The notes: generated by a model from the letters alone, not told the origin. Positions 10,378-20,439 are shown, counted from the stretch's first letter. The stretch: 36,050 bases of DNA from Deltaproteobacteria bacterium (GCA_016183125.1 JACPFG010000038.1:1-36050), one strand, 5' to 3'. Numbers and translations: made by a program.

Positions 10378-11399
10378 TTCTGAACGGTCTCCACGAAGGC
10401 CGCGACGTTTGCAACAGGGGTCTGTTTAAGCACGCCGTGACCGAGGTTTGCGATGTAGCCGGTGTCGCCCCCTTCCACACACATTACTTGTGTGGCCTTG
10501 CGCACCTCCGGTTCCGATTTAAGCAGCAACTCAGGCGGCAGGTTCCCCTGAAGGGAGACACCTGCCGGCAGCCGAAGGCGGGCCTCTGTAAGCGTCAGCC
10601 GCCAATCGACGCTGACGACATCGGCCCCGCTGGATCCTAGCTGCTCGACCAGATGGCGGCACTCGCCACAGTATATGACGATCGGGACCTTAGTACCGAC
10701 GGCCTTGCGCACGTCCGCAATTACCTCGCTTAAGACCGGCAGGACCACATTATCAAACTCGATGGGGGATAGGAGCCCCGCCCATGTCTCGAAGATCTGT
10801 AGGACATGTGCGCCGGCCTTGGCCTGGGCCGTTAGATACGGCACCAGCATGGCGCGTAACTTGGCGAACAGCGCGGCGCGAAACCGCGCATCGTCGAGCA
10901 AGAGGGCCGTGCAACGCTCGCGGCTGGTCATTCCCCCACCCGTAACCATGTAGGTGGCAAGCGTCCAGGGACCGCCGGCAAACCCGATAACGGCCGCCTT
11001 GCCGTTGACCGCCTCTCGCACAGAGGCCAGCGTGGAGAGTAAAAAGGGGACCTGTTGCTCCGGGTCCGGAACGGATAATCTTTCGACATCGGCCAGCGTC
11101 ACGATGGGCGGATCGAGTCGCGGTCCTGCATCTTCCACCGTAAGTGGCATCCCCATCGCAGCAATCGGGATCAGGATGTCGCAAAATACGACCACGCCGT
11201 CCATCCCGAATCGCCGCCACGGCTGAAGCGTAATTTCGGTGGCCAGCTCCGGCGTCCGGCAGCAGGTCAGGAAGTCGTGCCTCTTTCTTAGCGCCTGATA
11301 TTCCGGAAGATAGCGCCCCGCCTGGCGCATCAGCCATACCGGGGGACGATCGACCGTCTGACCGCGCGCCGCCGTTAGAAATCTGGTGACCGGATCCAT
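10347..11399 (-). CDS. hemE: Uroporphyrinogen decarboxylase
   Basis: PPVWLMRQAGRYLPEY, VVFCDILIPIAAMG, GFAGGPWTLATYM, GNLPPELLL, ANLGHGVLKQTP. Confidence 0.96.
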   Translation of the reverse strand: MDPVTRFLTAARGQTVDRPPVWLMRQAGRYLPEYQALRKRHDFLTCCRTPELATEITLQPWRRFGMDGVVVFCDILIPIAAMGMPLTVEDAGPRLDPPIVTLADVERLSVPDPEQQVPFLLSTLASVREAVNGKAAVIGFAGGPWTLATYMVTGGGMTSRERCTALLLDDARFRAALFAKLRAMLVPYLTAQAKAGAHVLQIFETWAGLLSPIEFDNVVLPVLSEVIADVRKAVGTKVPIVIYCGECRHLVEQLGSSGADVVSVDWRLTLTEARLRLPAGVSLQGNLPPELLLKSEPEVRKATQVMCVEGGDTGYIANLGHGVLKQTPVANVAAFVETVQKWNAASTTSA

Positions 11400-11453
11400 A
11401 GCCGGTCATCGTAGGCCGACAAGATACGCATTGTAAAGCACATGAGAGTTTCC

Positions 11454-12746
11454 CTAATCCGCCTGCTTCCTTAGAAAAGTTGGTATATCATATTCATCTT
11501 CTCGCTGGTCCGGCAGGCCGATCTCGGCCATGATTTCGCGAAGATCGATGGGACTGCCGAATGGTCGTCCAGCCTGCTCCTTCGTCCAGCTCCCACCCAC
11601 CGTCGTCGGCCGCTCCTCCCCTACGGATAGACGCAGCGCCGCCTCCGGACGCTCAACCGGTGGGGTCGGATAGACGAGGGGTCGCGCGACCGGCTGAGTT
11701 CCGTCGCCGGGCGCATCCTCGTTTGGAGCCCTTTCGGTCCACGACCCCGGCTTGATCCCGACCGCTCGCGACCGTACTGCCCCTCTAACTGACCGATTGA
11801 ACCCGGTAGCTATTACCGTGACCCTTAGTTCGTCTGTAAGCGATTCGTCGATCACAGCGCCGAAGATGATGTTGGCATCCTCATGGGCCTCCTCCTGGAT
11901 CAGCTTAGAGGCCTCGTGGACCTCGTGCAGCGTCATGTTAGGCCCGCCGGTGATGTTTATAAGAAGCCCGGTCGCCCCGCGAATGGATACGTTCTCCAGC
12001 AAAGGACTGGAGATCGCCTTGGTAGCCGCATCGATCGCCCGGTTCTCTCCGGTCCCGATCCCGGTCCCCATGAGGGCCATCCCCATCTCGTTCATTACGG
12101 TCCGTACGTCGGCAAAGTCGAGGTTGATAAGCCCCTGCACCGTGATCAGATCGGAGATCCCCTTCACCGCGTGGAGCAGGACCTCGTCTGCCATCTTGAA
12201 GGTCGCAAGCACCGTCGTCTCCTTCCCCGCGATGCCGACCAGCTTCTCGTTCGGTATCGTGATCAATGTGTCGACGGCCTCGCGGAGTTGTGCGATCCCC
12301 TCCTCGGCCAACCGCGCGCGCCGCTTCCCTTCGAAGGCGAACGGTTTGGTGACGACCGCCACGGAAAGGGCCCCGCATTCCTTGGCGATCTTTGCGACGA
12401 CAGGCGCCGCGCCTGTCCCGGTCCCGCCACCCATCCCCGCCGTGATAAAGACCATGTCTGCCCCCATCAGGGAATCGGCAATGGCCCGCTGGTCTTCAAG
12501 CGCCGCCTGCTTGCCGATCTCCGGATTGGCCCCGGCCCCTAAGCCCTTCGTCAACTCACGGCCGAGTTGGATCTTCTGCGGGGAGCCATTTGTCTTGAGC
12601 GCCTGCAGATCGGTATTCGCCGCTATGAAATCGACCCCCTCCAACCGGTCTCTAATCATCGTGTTGATCGCGTTTCCACCTGCGCCGCCCACGCCGATCA
12701 CCTTGATCTTCGCCCCCTGGCGGACCTGCTCCACCAATTCGAACAT
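11454..12746 (-). CDS. ftsZ: Cell division protein FtsZ
   Basis: KVIGVGGAGGNAINTM, GGGTGTGAAPVVA, C-terminal EDEYDIPTFLRKQAD. Start placed at ATG 12744-12746 preceded by GGAGGAAC, shorter than the maximal ORF to 13001. Confidence 0.96.
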   Translation of the reverse strand: MFELVEQVRQGAKIKVIGVGGAGGNAINTMIRDRLEGVDFIAANTDLQALKTNGSPQKIQLGRELTKGLGAGANPEIGKQAALEDQRAIADSLMGADMVFITAGMGGGTGTGAAPVVAKIAKECGALSVAVVTKPFAFEGKRRARLAEEGIAQLREAVDTLITIPNEKLVGIAGKETTVLATFKMADEVLLHAVKGISDLITVQGLINLDFADVRTVMNEMGMALMGTGIGTGENRAIDAATKAISSPLLENVSIRGATGLLINITGGPNMTLHEVHEASKLIQEEAHEDANIIFGAVIDESLTDELRVTVIATGFNRSVRGAVRSRAVGIKPGSWTERAPNEDAPGDGTQPVARPLVYPTPPVERPEAALRLSVGEERPTTVGGSWTKEQAGRPFGSPIDLREIMAEIGLPDQREDEYDIPTFLRKQAD

Positions 12747-13010
12747 AAGTTCCTCCCGTGACGTCTCAGTTGATGTTTGTGCACTCACCGCCTCGGCAGA
12801 CAGCGGTAGACTTCCATGGCGGGTGACTTCGGTCGGGGGACCCCCATAGCCGCCGGCAGCCGTTTTGCGGCGACGCCGGATGCGAGGGTGACCTCCTCCA
12901 TAAGACCTGGCGGATCCGCCACGCAGTGTGGCGGAGGCGGCAGGACCCGCCATTCTTCGTCTCGTTAGCTGTGCTCTGCGCCGCGCCTGTCGCTTTGGCA
13001 TACATCCTCC
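12747..13010. other. Unusually long GC-rich ftsA-ftsZ spacer with hairpins
   Basis: Contains TCCGCCAC-GCAGT-GTGGCGGA hairpin, GGCGGATCCGCC palindrome and GGGGGACCCCC; overlapping ORF extension of ftsZ looks non-coding (low-complexity basic). Confidence 0.55.
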
Positions 13011-14240
13011 TCAAAAGAGTTCGTTAAACCATTCCTTGACCCGCCCTTTAAACTTTCCATACGTAGTCTTATCGGCCGGCTGCGTCCGTTCATCGCCCCG
13101 CAGTGTCTTTCCGCCAAGCATCACCAGGCCGACCCCCGCGCCGTACATAGGACTGCGCACCACGTCTACCAGGCCACCCACGTTCTTTGGCAGCCCCCGC
13201 CGAACCGGCAGGTTGAAGACCTGTTCGGCCAGTTCCGGCATCCCCTCCAGCACTGCGCAACCCCCGGTGAGAACGACGCCGGCCGCCAGCCGATCTTCAA
13301 ACCCGGACCGGACGATCTCCTGCCGCGTCAATTGGAAGAGTTCCTCGACTCGCGGCTCCAGCACCTCGGCAAGGATCTGGCGGGAGAGTATCCGCGGGCT
13401 CCGTCCGCCGACACTCGGCACCTCGATCGTCTCGTCTTTCTGCACCATCGAACTAAGCACGCATCCGTACTTCTGCTTGATCTTATCCGCTTCGTGAGCG
13501 GGCGTGCGCAGTCCCACCGCCACATCGTTAGTAAGATGATTGCCACCCACCGGCAGCACGCTTGAATACATGACGCTGCCGTTGCAAAAGATCGCCAGAT
13601 CGGTGGTGCCGCCTCCCACGTCGATCAGCACGACGCCCAGCTCCCGTTCGTCTTGGCCGAGAACCGCCTCCGCGCCGGCCAACTGCTCTAGGATCATCTC
13701 GTGCACCGTGAGTCCTGCGCGATTACAACATTTGATTACGTTCTGCGCCGCCGAGGCTGCAGCGGTTACAATGTGCACCTTCGCCTCCAGGCGGACACCG
13801 CTCATGCCGATCGGGTCCTTCACCCCGTCCTGGTCGTCGATGATGTATTCCTGCGGGATGACGTGGATCACCTCCCGATCGACCGGGATAGCCACCGCCT
13901 GCGCCGCGTCGATCACCCGTTTGACGTCTGTGGCGCGCGCCTCCTTCTCCTTGATTGCGACGATACCGCGGCTGTTTATCCCCTTGATATGCGCGCCGCC
14001 TATACCGACATAGACGCCGGTTATATCGCAGCCTGCCATCAGCTCCGCCTCCTCGACCGCCTTGCGGATCGACTCGACGGTGCTTTCTATGTTGACCACC
14101 ATCCCCTTGCGCAGTCCTCGCGACGGATGTGTGCCGATGCCGATGATGTTGACCCCCTCCTCGGTCACCTCGCCCACGATTGCGCAGGTCTTCGTCGTCC
14201 CTATATCCAGGCCTACGACGAGTTCTTCATGCTTGCCCAT
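13011..14240 (-). CDS. ftsA: Cell division protein FtsA
   Basis: VVGLDIGTTKTCAIVGE, HVIPQEYIIDDQDGVKDPIGMSGVRLEA, IDVGGGTTDLAIF, VVLTGGCAVLEGMPELAEQVF. Confidence 0.96.
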   Translation of the reverse strand: MGKHEELVVGLDIGTTKTCAIVGEVTEEGVNIIGIGTHPSRGLRKGMVVNIESTVESIRKAVEEAELMAGCDITGVYVGIGGAHIKGINSRGIVAIKEKEARATDVKRVIDAAQAVAIPVDREVIHVIPQEYIIDDQDGVKDPIGMSGVRLEAKVHIVTAAASAAQNVIKCCNRAGLTVHEMILEQLAGAEAVLGQDERELGVVLIDVGGGTTDLAIFCNGSVMYSSVLPVGGNHLTNDVAVGLRTPAHEADKIKQKYGCVLSSMVQKDETIEVPSVGGRSPRILSRQILAEVLEPRVEELFQLTRQEIVRSGFEDRLAAGVVLTGGCAVLEGMPELAEQVFNLPVRRGLPKNVGGLVDVVRSPMYGAGVGLVMLGGKTLRGDERTQPADKTTYGKFKGRVKEWFNELF

Positions 14241-14268
14241 AGCTGCCTCCTCCTTGTCGGACTGCCGT

Positions 14269-15063
14269 TTACCTCACCACGATCCGTCGGTCGACCCGCA
14301 GATCGACCACAGCGACATTTCGTCCCCCCGGCAAGACGGGCAGCATATTATGCAATCGTCGCAACTGCCCGTCCGCCATCCGCTCGCCGATCCGCAACAC
14401 CAACGTCGGTCGTTCGGTCACCACCGTCAACCTCCCGTACCTATCCCTCGCCACCTCCGCCAAACCGACCGCCTCCCCCACGGCCGTTCGCTCGAACACC
14501 TCCTTCGCCTCCAAAAGTTCGCGCATCTGTCCCGAATGCCCTAACCCGTCATTATCCACTTGAACCTCCGTCACGCCTGAAAGGATCGGCAGGTCGGCAG
14601 GGTCACCGGCCTGCCACTGCTTGAAGATCACACCCGCCTCGTCGACGAGATACAATCCCTCCACGTTTAGAAGAGCGGCCGGTCGCCGTTCACCTATATA
14701 GATCCAGACGGTGCACGGCAGCTTGCGCCGAACCGCCACCTCGGCGACCCACGGATCGCCGCGCAACCGTTCCTGCACGGCAGTCAAGGGGACCCGAAAT
14801 ATATTCGTGCCGATGGCGACACTTGCGCGCTCGCGTACCGCCTCGGCCGCGAGGAAACGGAGGTCTCCCTGCACTACCACTTCGTCCACCGCGAAGAGGG
14901 GGAGCATGGTGACGGCCATGTACCCACCGAACAACACCCCCATCCCCACGCACCAGGCCAACACAATTACCGCGATCCGCTCGATCCGCCGGCGCCAACG
15001 CCGCCAGGCCTTGCGGCGGCGCTCGCGTAAGCGAACAACCTGCTGTTCCAAAAAGAAGCTCAT
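14269..15063 (-). CDS. ftsQ: Cell division protein FtsQ (POTRA domain)
   Basis: Position between ddl and ftsA; single TM, FAVDEVVVQGDLRFLAAEAV, NIFRVPLTAVQERLRGDPWVAEVAVRRKLPCTVWIYIGERRPAAL; start placed at ATG overlapping ddl stop. Confidence 0.88.
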   Translation of the reverse strand: MSFFLEQQVVRLRERRRKAWRRWRRRIERIAVIVLAWCVGMGVLFGGYMAVTMLPLFAVDEVVVQGDLRFLAAEAVRERASVAIGTNIFRVPLTAVQERLRGDPWVAEVAVRRKLPCTVWIYIGERRPAALLNVEGLYLVDEAGVIFKQWQAGDPADLPILSGVTEVQVDNDGLGHSGQMRELLEAKEVFERTAVGEAVGLAEVARDRYGRLTVVTERPTLVLRIGERMADGQLRRLHNMLPVLPGGRNVAVVDLRVDRRIVVR

Positions 15064-15917
15064 GCCGATATCTCCACCCGCGCGTCCTCCAATATCAGTT
15101 CGCAAAGCGACCCGAATCCGATCCCGGCCTGAGCGGCCGCCTTCGGAATCAGCGAGGTCGCCGTCATCCCGGGGATGGTGTTCAGTTCCAAAAAGACCGC
15201 GCTGCCGTCCGGTCGCACGATGTAATCCGCTCTAGCGAAGCCCCTGCACTCAAGAGTCTGCCAGAGCCGCGAGGTCCACTCGCCCAGCAGCTGGTCGGTT
15301 GCCGGCGCTATCCGCGCCGGACAAATATATTCGGTCATCCCCTTGGTGTATTTAGCGGTGTAGTCGTAAAAACCGCCCTTCGGGACGATCTCGATCGTGG
15401 GGAGCAGGCGCCCAGCCACCATCCCAACAGTGACCTCCGTGCCGGCAACAAATTCCTCGACCACAATCTTCGGATCGGAACTCGCGGCCAGTTGCAGTGC
15501 GCCGGGCAGTTCCTCTTCCTTGCGCACGATAGTCATTCCGACTGTGGACCCTTCGCGCACAGGTTTCACGACTAACGGGCATCCCAGCGCCAACCGTTCG
15601 ACGAAATGCCCGATCGGCTCGGTCGTTGCGTAATATAGCTGTCCGTTGGCCACCGGGATCTCCAACTCGTGCGCCAGCTGCTTGCAAACCGACTTGTCCA
15701 TGGCTACCGCCGAGGCAAGCACACCGCTCCCCGTATACGGAATCCGGAGAGACTCGAGTAATCCCTGGATCGTCCCGTCCTCGCCGAATCGGCCATGCAG
15801 CGCAACGAAGGCGACATCGATTGGCGTCTTAAGCAGCTCGCCCACCGGGTCCGAACCGATGTCGATCTCCATCACCTCATAGCCGGCATCCCGCAGCGAA
15901 CCCAATCCGTTTGCCAT
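15060..15917 (-). CDS. ddl: D-alanine--D-alanine ligase, N-terminally truncated
   Basis: FVALHGRFGEDGTIQGLLE, PYTGSGVLASAVAMDK, VVKPVREGSTVGM, FLELNTIPGMTATSLIP; lacks the usual N-terminal VAVLxGGxSxEREVSLxSG segment. Confidence 0.88.
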   Translation of the reverse strand: MANGLGSLRDAGYEVMEIDIGSDPVGELLKTPIDVAFVALHGRFGEDGTIQGLLESLRIPYTGSGVLASAVAMDKSVCKQLAHELEIPVANGQLYYATTEPIGHFVERLALGCPLVVKPVREGSTVGMTIVRKEEELPGALQLAASSDPKIVVEEFVAGTEVTVGMVAGRLLPTIEIVPKGGFYDYTAKYTKGMTEYICPARIAPATDQLLGEWTSRLWQTLECRGFARADYIVRPDGSAVFLELNTIPGMTATSLIPKAAAQAGIGFGSLCELILEDARVEISA

Positions 15918-15926
15918 GCCACTTTT

Positions 15927-16859
15927 TCACTGTAGCTCTTCCCCCATCATCACGATCTCCGGTTCCAAAAGGATCCCTGACGACTCTTTCACTCTCTCGC
16001 GAATCAGTCGGATCAGCACCTCGACATCCTTGGCGGTAGCGCCACCTTCATTGACGATCCAATTACCGTGCTGATTAGCCACGCGGGCCCCGCCGACCCG
16101 CACCCCTTTGAGTCCGGCCTCCTCGATCAATTGCCACGCCGACTTCCCCCCCGGATTTTTGAAGATAGATCCCAGGCTAGGCTGATGACCCGGCTGCGCG
16201 GCCTGCCGATTGGCGCGGAGCGTCTCAAGCCTAGCTCGCACCGCATCCGGGGAGCTCCGACTGACGCTCAGACGCGCGGCGACTATTACTGCCTGGCGTG
16301 GCACCTTGGCGCGCCGGTAGCCAAACTCCATCGCCTCCCGGCTGCGTGTCACTAATTTTCCGGTTCGGTCGCACCAGATGACTTCAAGGACTGCATCACC
16401 GATACAACCGGCCGGGGTCCCTGCATTCATCACAAGAGCGCCACCGACGGTCCCCGGAATTCCTTCCAATCCCTCCAGGCCGGCAAGCCCCTCCTCCGCG
16501 CATAAACCGAGCAACCTTTTTAGCTTGGCGCCCCCCTCGGCGTAGAGGACTGCTGCCGATTGCGACTGCCCCTCCTCGATCCGCACGCTGCAGAGCGCCC
16601 CTATATGTACGGCCAGCCCCCTAATGCCGCCGTCCCGTATCAGCAGATTGCTCCCGCGCCCTATGTTGCACCATGGGATCCCCTCCGCCGTCGCCCACCG
16701 GAGCAGCGCCGCCAGCTCCTCCCCATCCGCCGGTTCTACCCACGCATCAGCCGGGCCGCCCACCTGGATCGTAGTATGCTGGCGCATCGGCTCGCCTAAT
16801 CGAACCGTGCCGCGCACCATTCGTGACAACTGTTCCTGTTGGATTGTCGTCAATCCCAT
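15927..16859 (-). CDS. murB: UDP-N-acetylenolpyruvoylglucosamine reductase MurB
   Basis: TTIQVGGPADAWVEP, GRGSNLLIRDGGIRG, GLEGIPGTVGGALVMNAG, PSLGSIFKNP, LLEPEIVMMGEE. Start placed at ATG 16857-16859. Confidence 0.95.
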   Translation of the reverse strand: MGLTTIQQEQLSRMVRGTVRLGEPMRQHTTIQVGGPADAWVEPADGEELAALLRWATAEGIPWCNIGRGSNLLIRDGGIRGLAVHIGALCSVRIEEGQSQSAAVLYAEGGAKLKRLLGLCAEEGLAGLEGLEGIPGTVGGALVMNAGTPAGCIGDAVLEVIWCDRTGKLVTRSREAMEFGYRRAKVPRQAVIVAARLSVSRSSPDAVRARLETLRANRQAAQPGHQPSLGSIFKNPGGKSAWQLIEEAGLKGVRVGGARVANQHGNWIVNEGGATAKDVEVLIRLIRERVKESSGILLEPEIVMMGEELQ

Positions 16860-18235
16860 CGTCTCACCGCCGCTTCTTTTGCGTATGCCTTGGCCACCTT
16901 CCAGACATCCCCTGCTCCAGCAAAGCAGACCAGCGTCTCCGGTGTGGTCAGCCGCCGCACGATCTCCAGGATCTTTTCCGGCGTCTCCGCGTACGACACA
17001 GGTTTGGTCGGATGTCTCCTGCGCAGGGCCCCCCACAATCGCCGTGCGGAGACACCTGGCAGCGGCTGCTCGCCGGCCGCGTAGAGCCGCATCAGGATGC
17101 AGGCATCCGCCTGCCCGAGCACACGGACGAACTCGTTAAAGAGTGCGCGCAACCGAGTAAACCGATGCGGCTGATGCACCATAACCACTCGCCTCCCCGG
17201 CCAACCGTCGCGAGCCGCCTCGATGACCGCGGCCAGTTCGGTCGGATGATGGGCATAATCGCTCACGACGATAGGCCCACGCCGCGAAAGGATCTCAAAG
17301 CGACGATCGATCCCCCCGAAGCCGGCCAAGGCCGACGTCCATCTGGCAACGGGGACTTCGAGTTCGGTGGCAACCGCAATTGCAGCTAAGGCATTGGCGA
17401 CGTTGTGCCGCCCCACCAGGCGGAGTCGCGCGCGACCGACCTCCCGTCCATGATGGCACACCGTGAAGGTCAGCCTATCCCCTATCTGAGCGATTTCGCG
17501 GGCGCTGAAGTCGGCTGTGGACGTCAGACCGTATGTGATCACACGGCGGGAAAGCCGTTTGGCCAGCGTCGCCACGACCGGGTGATCCACGCAGCAGACC
17601 GCCGCGCCGTAGAACGGCACCTTGGCGGCGAACTCGGCGAAGGCCTGGTGTAGGTGTGCGACACCGCGGTAATTTTCCAGGTGCTCCGGATCTATATTGG
17701 TGATGACGGCAATCGTCGGCGTCAGATGAAGAAAGGAGCGGTCGCTCTCGTCCGCCTCTGCGACGAGAAAGTCTCCCTTCCCGAGGCGGGCATTTGAGCG
17801 CCAGGTCTTGACCCGACCGCCGATCACGATCGTCGGATCGAGACCTGACTTTGCAAGCACGTGAGCTATGAGCGATGTGGTCGTAGTCTTTCCGTGCGTG
17901 CCGGCCACAGCGATCCCGTATTTAAGCCGCATCAGCTCGGCGAGCATCTCCGCCCGCGGCACTACCGGAATGCCGCACCGCCGCGCCTCGACAATCTCCG
18001 GATTTGAACCATTAACCGCCGAGGAGACGACTACCACCTGGGCCCCAACCACGTTGCCGGCCCTGTGTCCATAGTTGATCCGGGCCCCGCGTGACCTCAG
18101 ACGACGGGTCAGCGCGCTCGCCTTAAGATCCGACCCGCTCACATGATACCCCAGATTCATTACCACCTCCGCGATCCCGCTCATTCCGATCCCGCCTATC
18201 CCTACAAAATGGATGTGCCGGTACTTCTTAAACAT
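16850..18235 (-). CDS. murC: UDP-N-acetylmuramate--L-alanine ligase MurC
   Basis: HFVGIGGIGMSGIAEVV, AGTHGKTTTTSL, EADESDRSFLHL, DYAHHPTELAAV, HQPHRFTR. Confidence 0.96.
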   Translation of the reverse strand: MFKKYRHIHFVGIGGIGMSGIAEVVMNLGYHVSGSDLKASALTRRLRSRGARINYGHRAGNVVGAQVVVVSSAVNGSNPEIVEARRCGIPVVPRAEMLAELMRLKYGIAVAGTHGKTTTTSLIAHVLAKSGLDPTIVIGGRVKTWRSNARLGKGDFLVAEADESDRSFLHLTPTIAVITNIDPEHLENYRGVAHLHQAFAEFAAKVPFYGAAVCCVDHPVVATLAKRLSRRVITYGLTSTADFSAREIAQIGDRLTFTVCHHGREVGRARLRLVGRHNVANALAAIAVATELEVPVARWTSALAGFGGIDRRFEILSRRGPIVVSDYAHHPTELAAVIEAARDGWPGRRVVMVHQPHRFTRLRALFNEFVRVLGQADACILMRLYAAGEQPLPGVSARRLWGALRRRHPTKPVSYAETPEKILEIVRRLTTPETLVCFAGAGDVWKVAKAYAKEAAVRRWD

Positions 18236-19325
18236 CGCGCCCCCGGACCAGATGCGCGCAAACCGCTGCGATCTGCGCCGCCGCGTCTGGGCGCGCCAGG
18301 CCCTTCATCGCCTCGACCATCCGCCCCAGTCTGCCCGGCTGGTTAAGCAGCAGGGTCACCGTCGCTGCCAATCGCGCGCCGGTAAGCTCCCGTTCCGGGA
18401 TGACCATCGCCGCGCCGGCGTCCGAAAAATATCTCGCATTCCAGGCCTGATGATCGTCCGCCGCGACCGGGTATGGGATCAGGATTGCGGGCCTGCCGGT
18501 GCATGAAAGCTCCGCCAGGCTAGACGAACCGGACCGGCAGATGACCAGATCCGCCTCTCGATAAACTTCCCCCATCTTATCTATGAATGGCTGCACCGTG
18601 GCCCTGACACCCGCAGCGACGTAGCTGCGGCGTAGCCGTTCGGCATCGCTCCCACGTCCATGCTGATGGATGATTCGTATGCGGGGGGCCAATGATCCCA
18701 AGTGCGGCAGCATGTCGCAGACGGCCGTGTCGATAGCGCGCGCCCCCTGTGACCCACCGAAGACCAACAGCACTACATCGGCATCGGTGCGAGCGGGTGT
18801 CGCGGCGAACTCGTTAAGGACCCGCTTACGTATCGGATTACCTGTGCAGACCGCCTTGCCGGCCGGGAAAAACCGATCGGAATCGGGATAGGTCACGCAG
18901 ATCTGCCGCGCCACCCGGCCCAACCACCTATTCGTAAGTCCCGGTATCCTGTTCTGCTCCAAGATCACAGTTGGGCAACCGCGAAGTGCCGCCATCAGCG
19001 TGAGCGGACCTGCAACGAAACCACCTACACCGACGACCAGATCGGGCCGCCAGGATCTAAGCAGCCCCCACGACCGCCAACACGCGCGTGCCGCCTGCGC
19101 CAGCGCCGTCGCCCTGGCGGTCATACGACGTCCTTTCAGCGGTTGGACCGGCAAGACCGTGAGTGGATAGCCCAAGGCCGGGCCCATTCGTCCTTCCAAT
19201 CCATGCGCGGTGCCGACCCAGCGAATAGACGCCCCCGGAAGCCGTTGGCCGATAGCCTCCGCCACCGCTAATCCGGGAAAGACATGTCCGCCTGTTCCGC
19301 CACCTGCGATCATCACACGCATCAC
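18228..19325 (-). CDS. murG: UDP-GlcNAc transferase MurG
   Basis: IAGGGTGGHVFPGLAVAE, GVGGFVAGPLTLMAAL, LEQNRIPGLTNRWL, CRSGSSSLAELSCTGRPAILIPYP. Confidence 0.95.
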   Translation of the reverse strand: MMRVMIAGGGTGGHVFPGLAVAEAIGQRLPGASIRWVGTAHGLEGRMGPALGYPLTVLPVQPLKGRRMTARATALAQAARACWRSWGLLRSWRPDLVVGVGGFVAGPLTLMAALRGCPTVILEQNRIPGLTNRWLGRVARQICVTYPDSDRFFPAGKAVCTGNPIRKRVLNEFAATPARTDADVVLLVFGGSQGARAIDTAVCDMLPHLGSLAPRIRIIHQHGRGSDAERLRRSYVAAGVRATVQPFIDKMGEVYREADLVICRSGSSSLAELSCTGRPAILIPYPVAADDHQAWNARYFSDAGAAMVIPERELTGARLAATVTLLLNQPGRLGRMVEAMKGLARPDAAAQIAAVCAHLVRGRDV

Positions 19326-19326
19326 C

Positions 19327-20439
19327 CTACACCTTCCGATAAGAACTGATATTCAACATGATCCCCACTGCCACCAACGAGACCAATAGTGAGGACCCCC
19401 CATAGCTGACGAACGGCAATACCATCCCCTTGGTAGGGAGAAGGCCCATCACGACCCCCAGATTGCACACCGCCTGCCAGGAGAGGAGCACTGTGATCCC
19501 AAAGGCGAGGTAGCGCCCAAAGCTGTCTGGTGCCCGCCAGGCCGTCATAAACCCGCGCAGGCAGAAGAATCCGTACAACGCGAGCAGACAGAGCATCCCT
19601 ATCAGGCCCAATTCTTCGCCGATCACCGAGGCGATGAAATCGGTGTGGGCCTCCGGGAGATAAAACAGTTTCTGTTGACCCTCTCCCAACCCTCGGCCGA
19701 GCAGCCCCCCCTCCTTAAATGCTATAAGCGACTGAATGATCTGGAAGCCGGACCCGTAGCGATCGCTCCATGGATTGAGGAATGCCAGGATTCGCTTGCG
19801 CCGATAGTCGACGGAGGCCACTGCAAAATAGAGGAGAGGGAGCGCCGCTATGACCATGGCCCCTAGATACGTCAAACGACTTCCACCGACCAACAACATG
19901 CAGAAGAGGATGGAGGCGACCAGAAAGGCGGAGCCGAAATCTCGCTGCCCCAAGATCAGCACGATCATAATTCCACCTATCACCATGTGGGGGAATAACC
20001 CGACGGCAAAGCTCTTCATCCTGGCCGCCTTCTTCTCCAGCGAGTAGGCAAGAAATATTACGATGGTCAGCTTGGCCAGCTCTGACGGCTGGAAACGCAC
20101 CGGGCCCAGATGGATCCACCGGGACGCCCCGCCGACGGTGGACCTAATGCCCGGTATATAGGCACAGCCGAGGAGGAGCGCCGAGAGCGCCAGGAGCCCG
20201 TAGACCACCCGACGCCAGACAGGGTAGGGACACCGGGCCGCGGCGGTCATCCCCGCCAGTCCCAGCAGCACGAAACAACTCTCCCGCTTTAGAAAATAGG
20301 CTGGGTCGCCGTACCGTTCGCCGGCCAAGACGGCGCTTGCGCTATAAACCATCACCACCCCTAGTCCGACCAGTAGCAGGGTGCAAAGGAGCAACCAGTA
20401 ATCAAACGGCACGCGCCGTGTAGTCCCTTCGTCGTTCAT
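19327..20439 (-). CDS. ftsW: SEDS glycosyltransferase FtsW
   Basis: RFQPSELAKLTIVIFLAY, QRDFGSAFL, GRGLGEGQQKLFYLPEAHTDFIASVIGEELG, LLPTKGMVLPFVSYGGSSLL. Confidence 0.95.
   Translation of the reverse strand: MNDEGTTRRVPFDYWLLLCTLLLVGLGVVMVYSASAVLAGERYGDPAYFLKRESCFVLLGLAGMTAAARCPYPVWRRVVYGLLALSALLLGCAYIPGIRSTVGGASRWIHLGPVRFQPSELAKLTIVIFLAYSLEKKAARMKSFAVGLFPHMVIGGIMIVLILGQRDFGSAFLVASILFCMLLVGGSRLTYLGAMVIAALPLLYFAVASVDYRRKRILAFLNPWSDRYGSGFQIIQSLIAFKEGGLLGRGLGEGQQKLFYLPEAHTDFIASVIGEELGLIGMLCLLALYGFFCLRGFMTAWRAPDSFGRYLAFGITVLLSWQAVCNLGVVMGLLPTKGMVLPFVSYGGSSLLVSLVAVGIMLNISSYRKV

Noticed and set aside
11752-12849. 365-aa plus-strand ORF antisense to ftsZ
   Set aside because: Antisense to clearly coding ftsZ, with composition typical of a codon-shadow frame.
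12747-13001. N-terminal extension of FtsZ (maximal ORF of 515 aa)
   Set aside because: Basic low-complexity translation of a hairpin-rich spacer; a good Shine-Dalgarno precedes the canonical MFELVEQ start.
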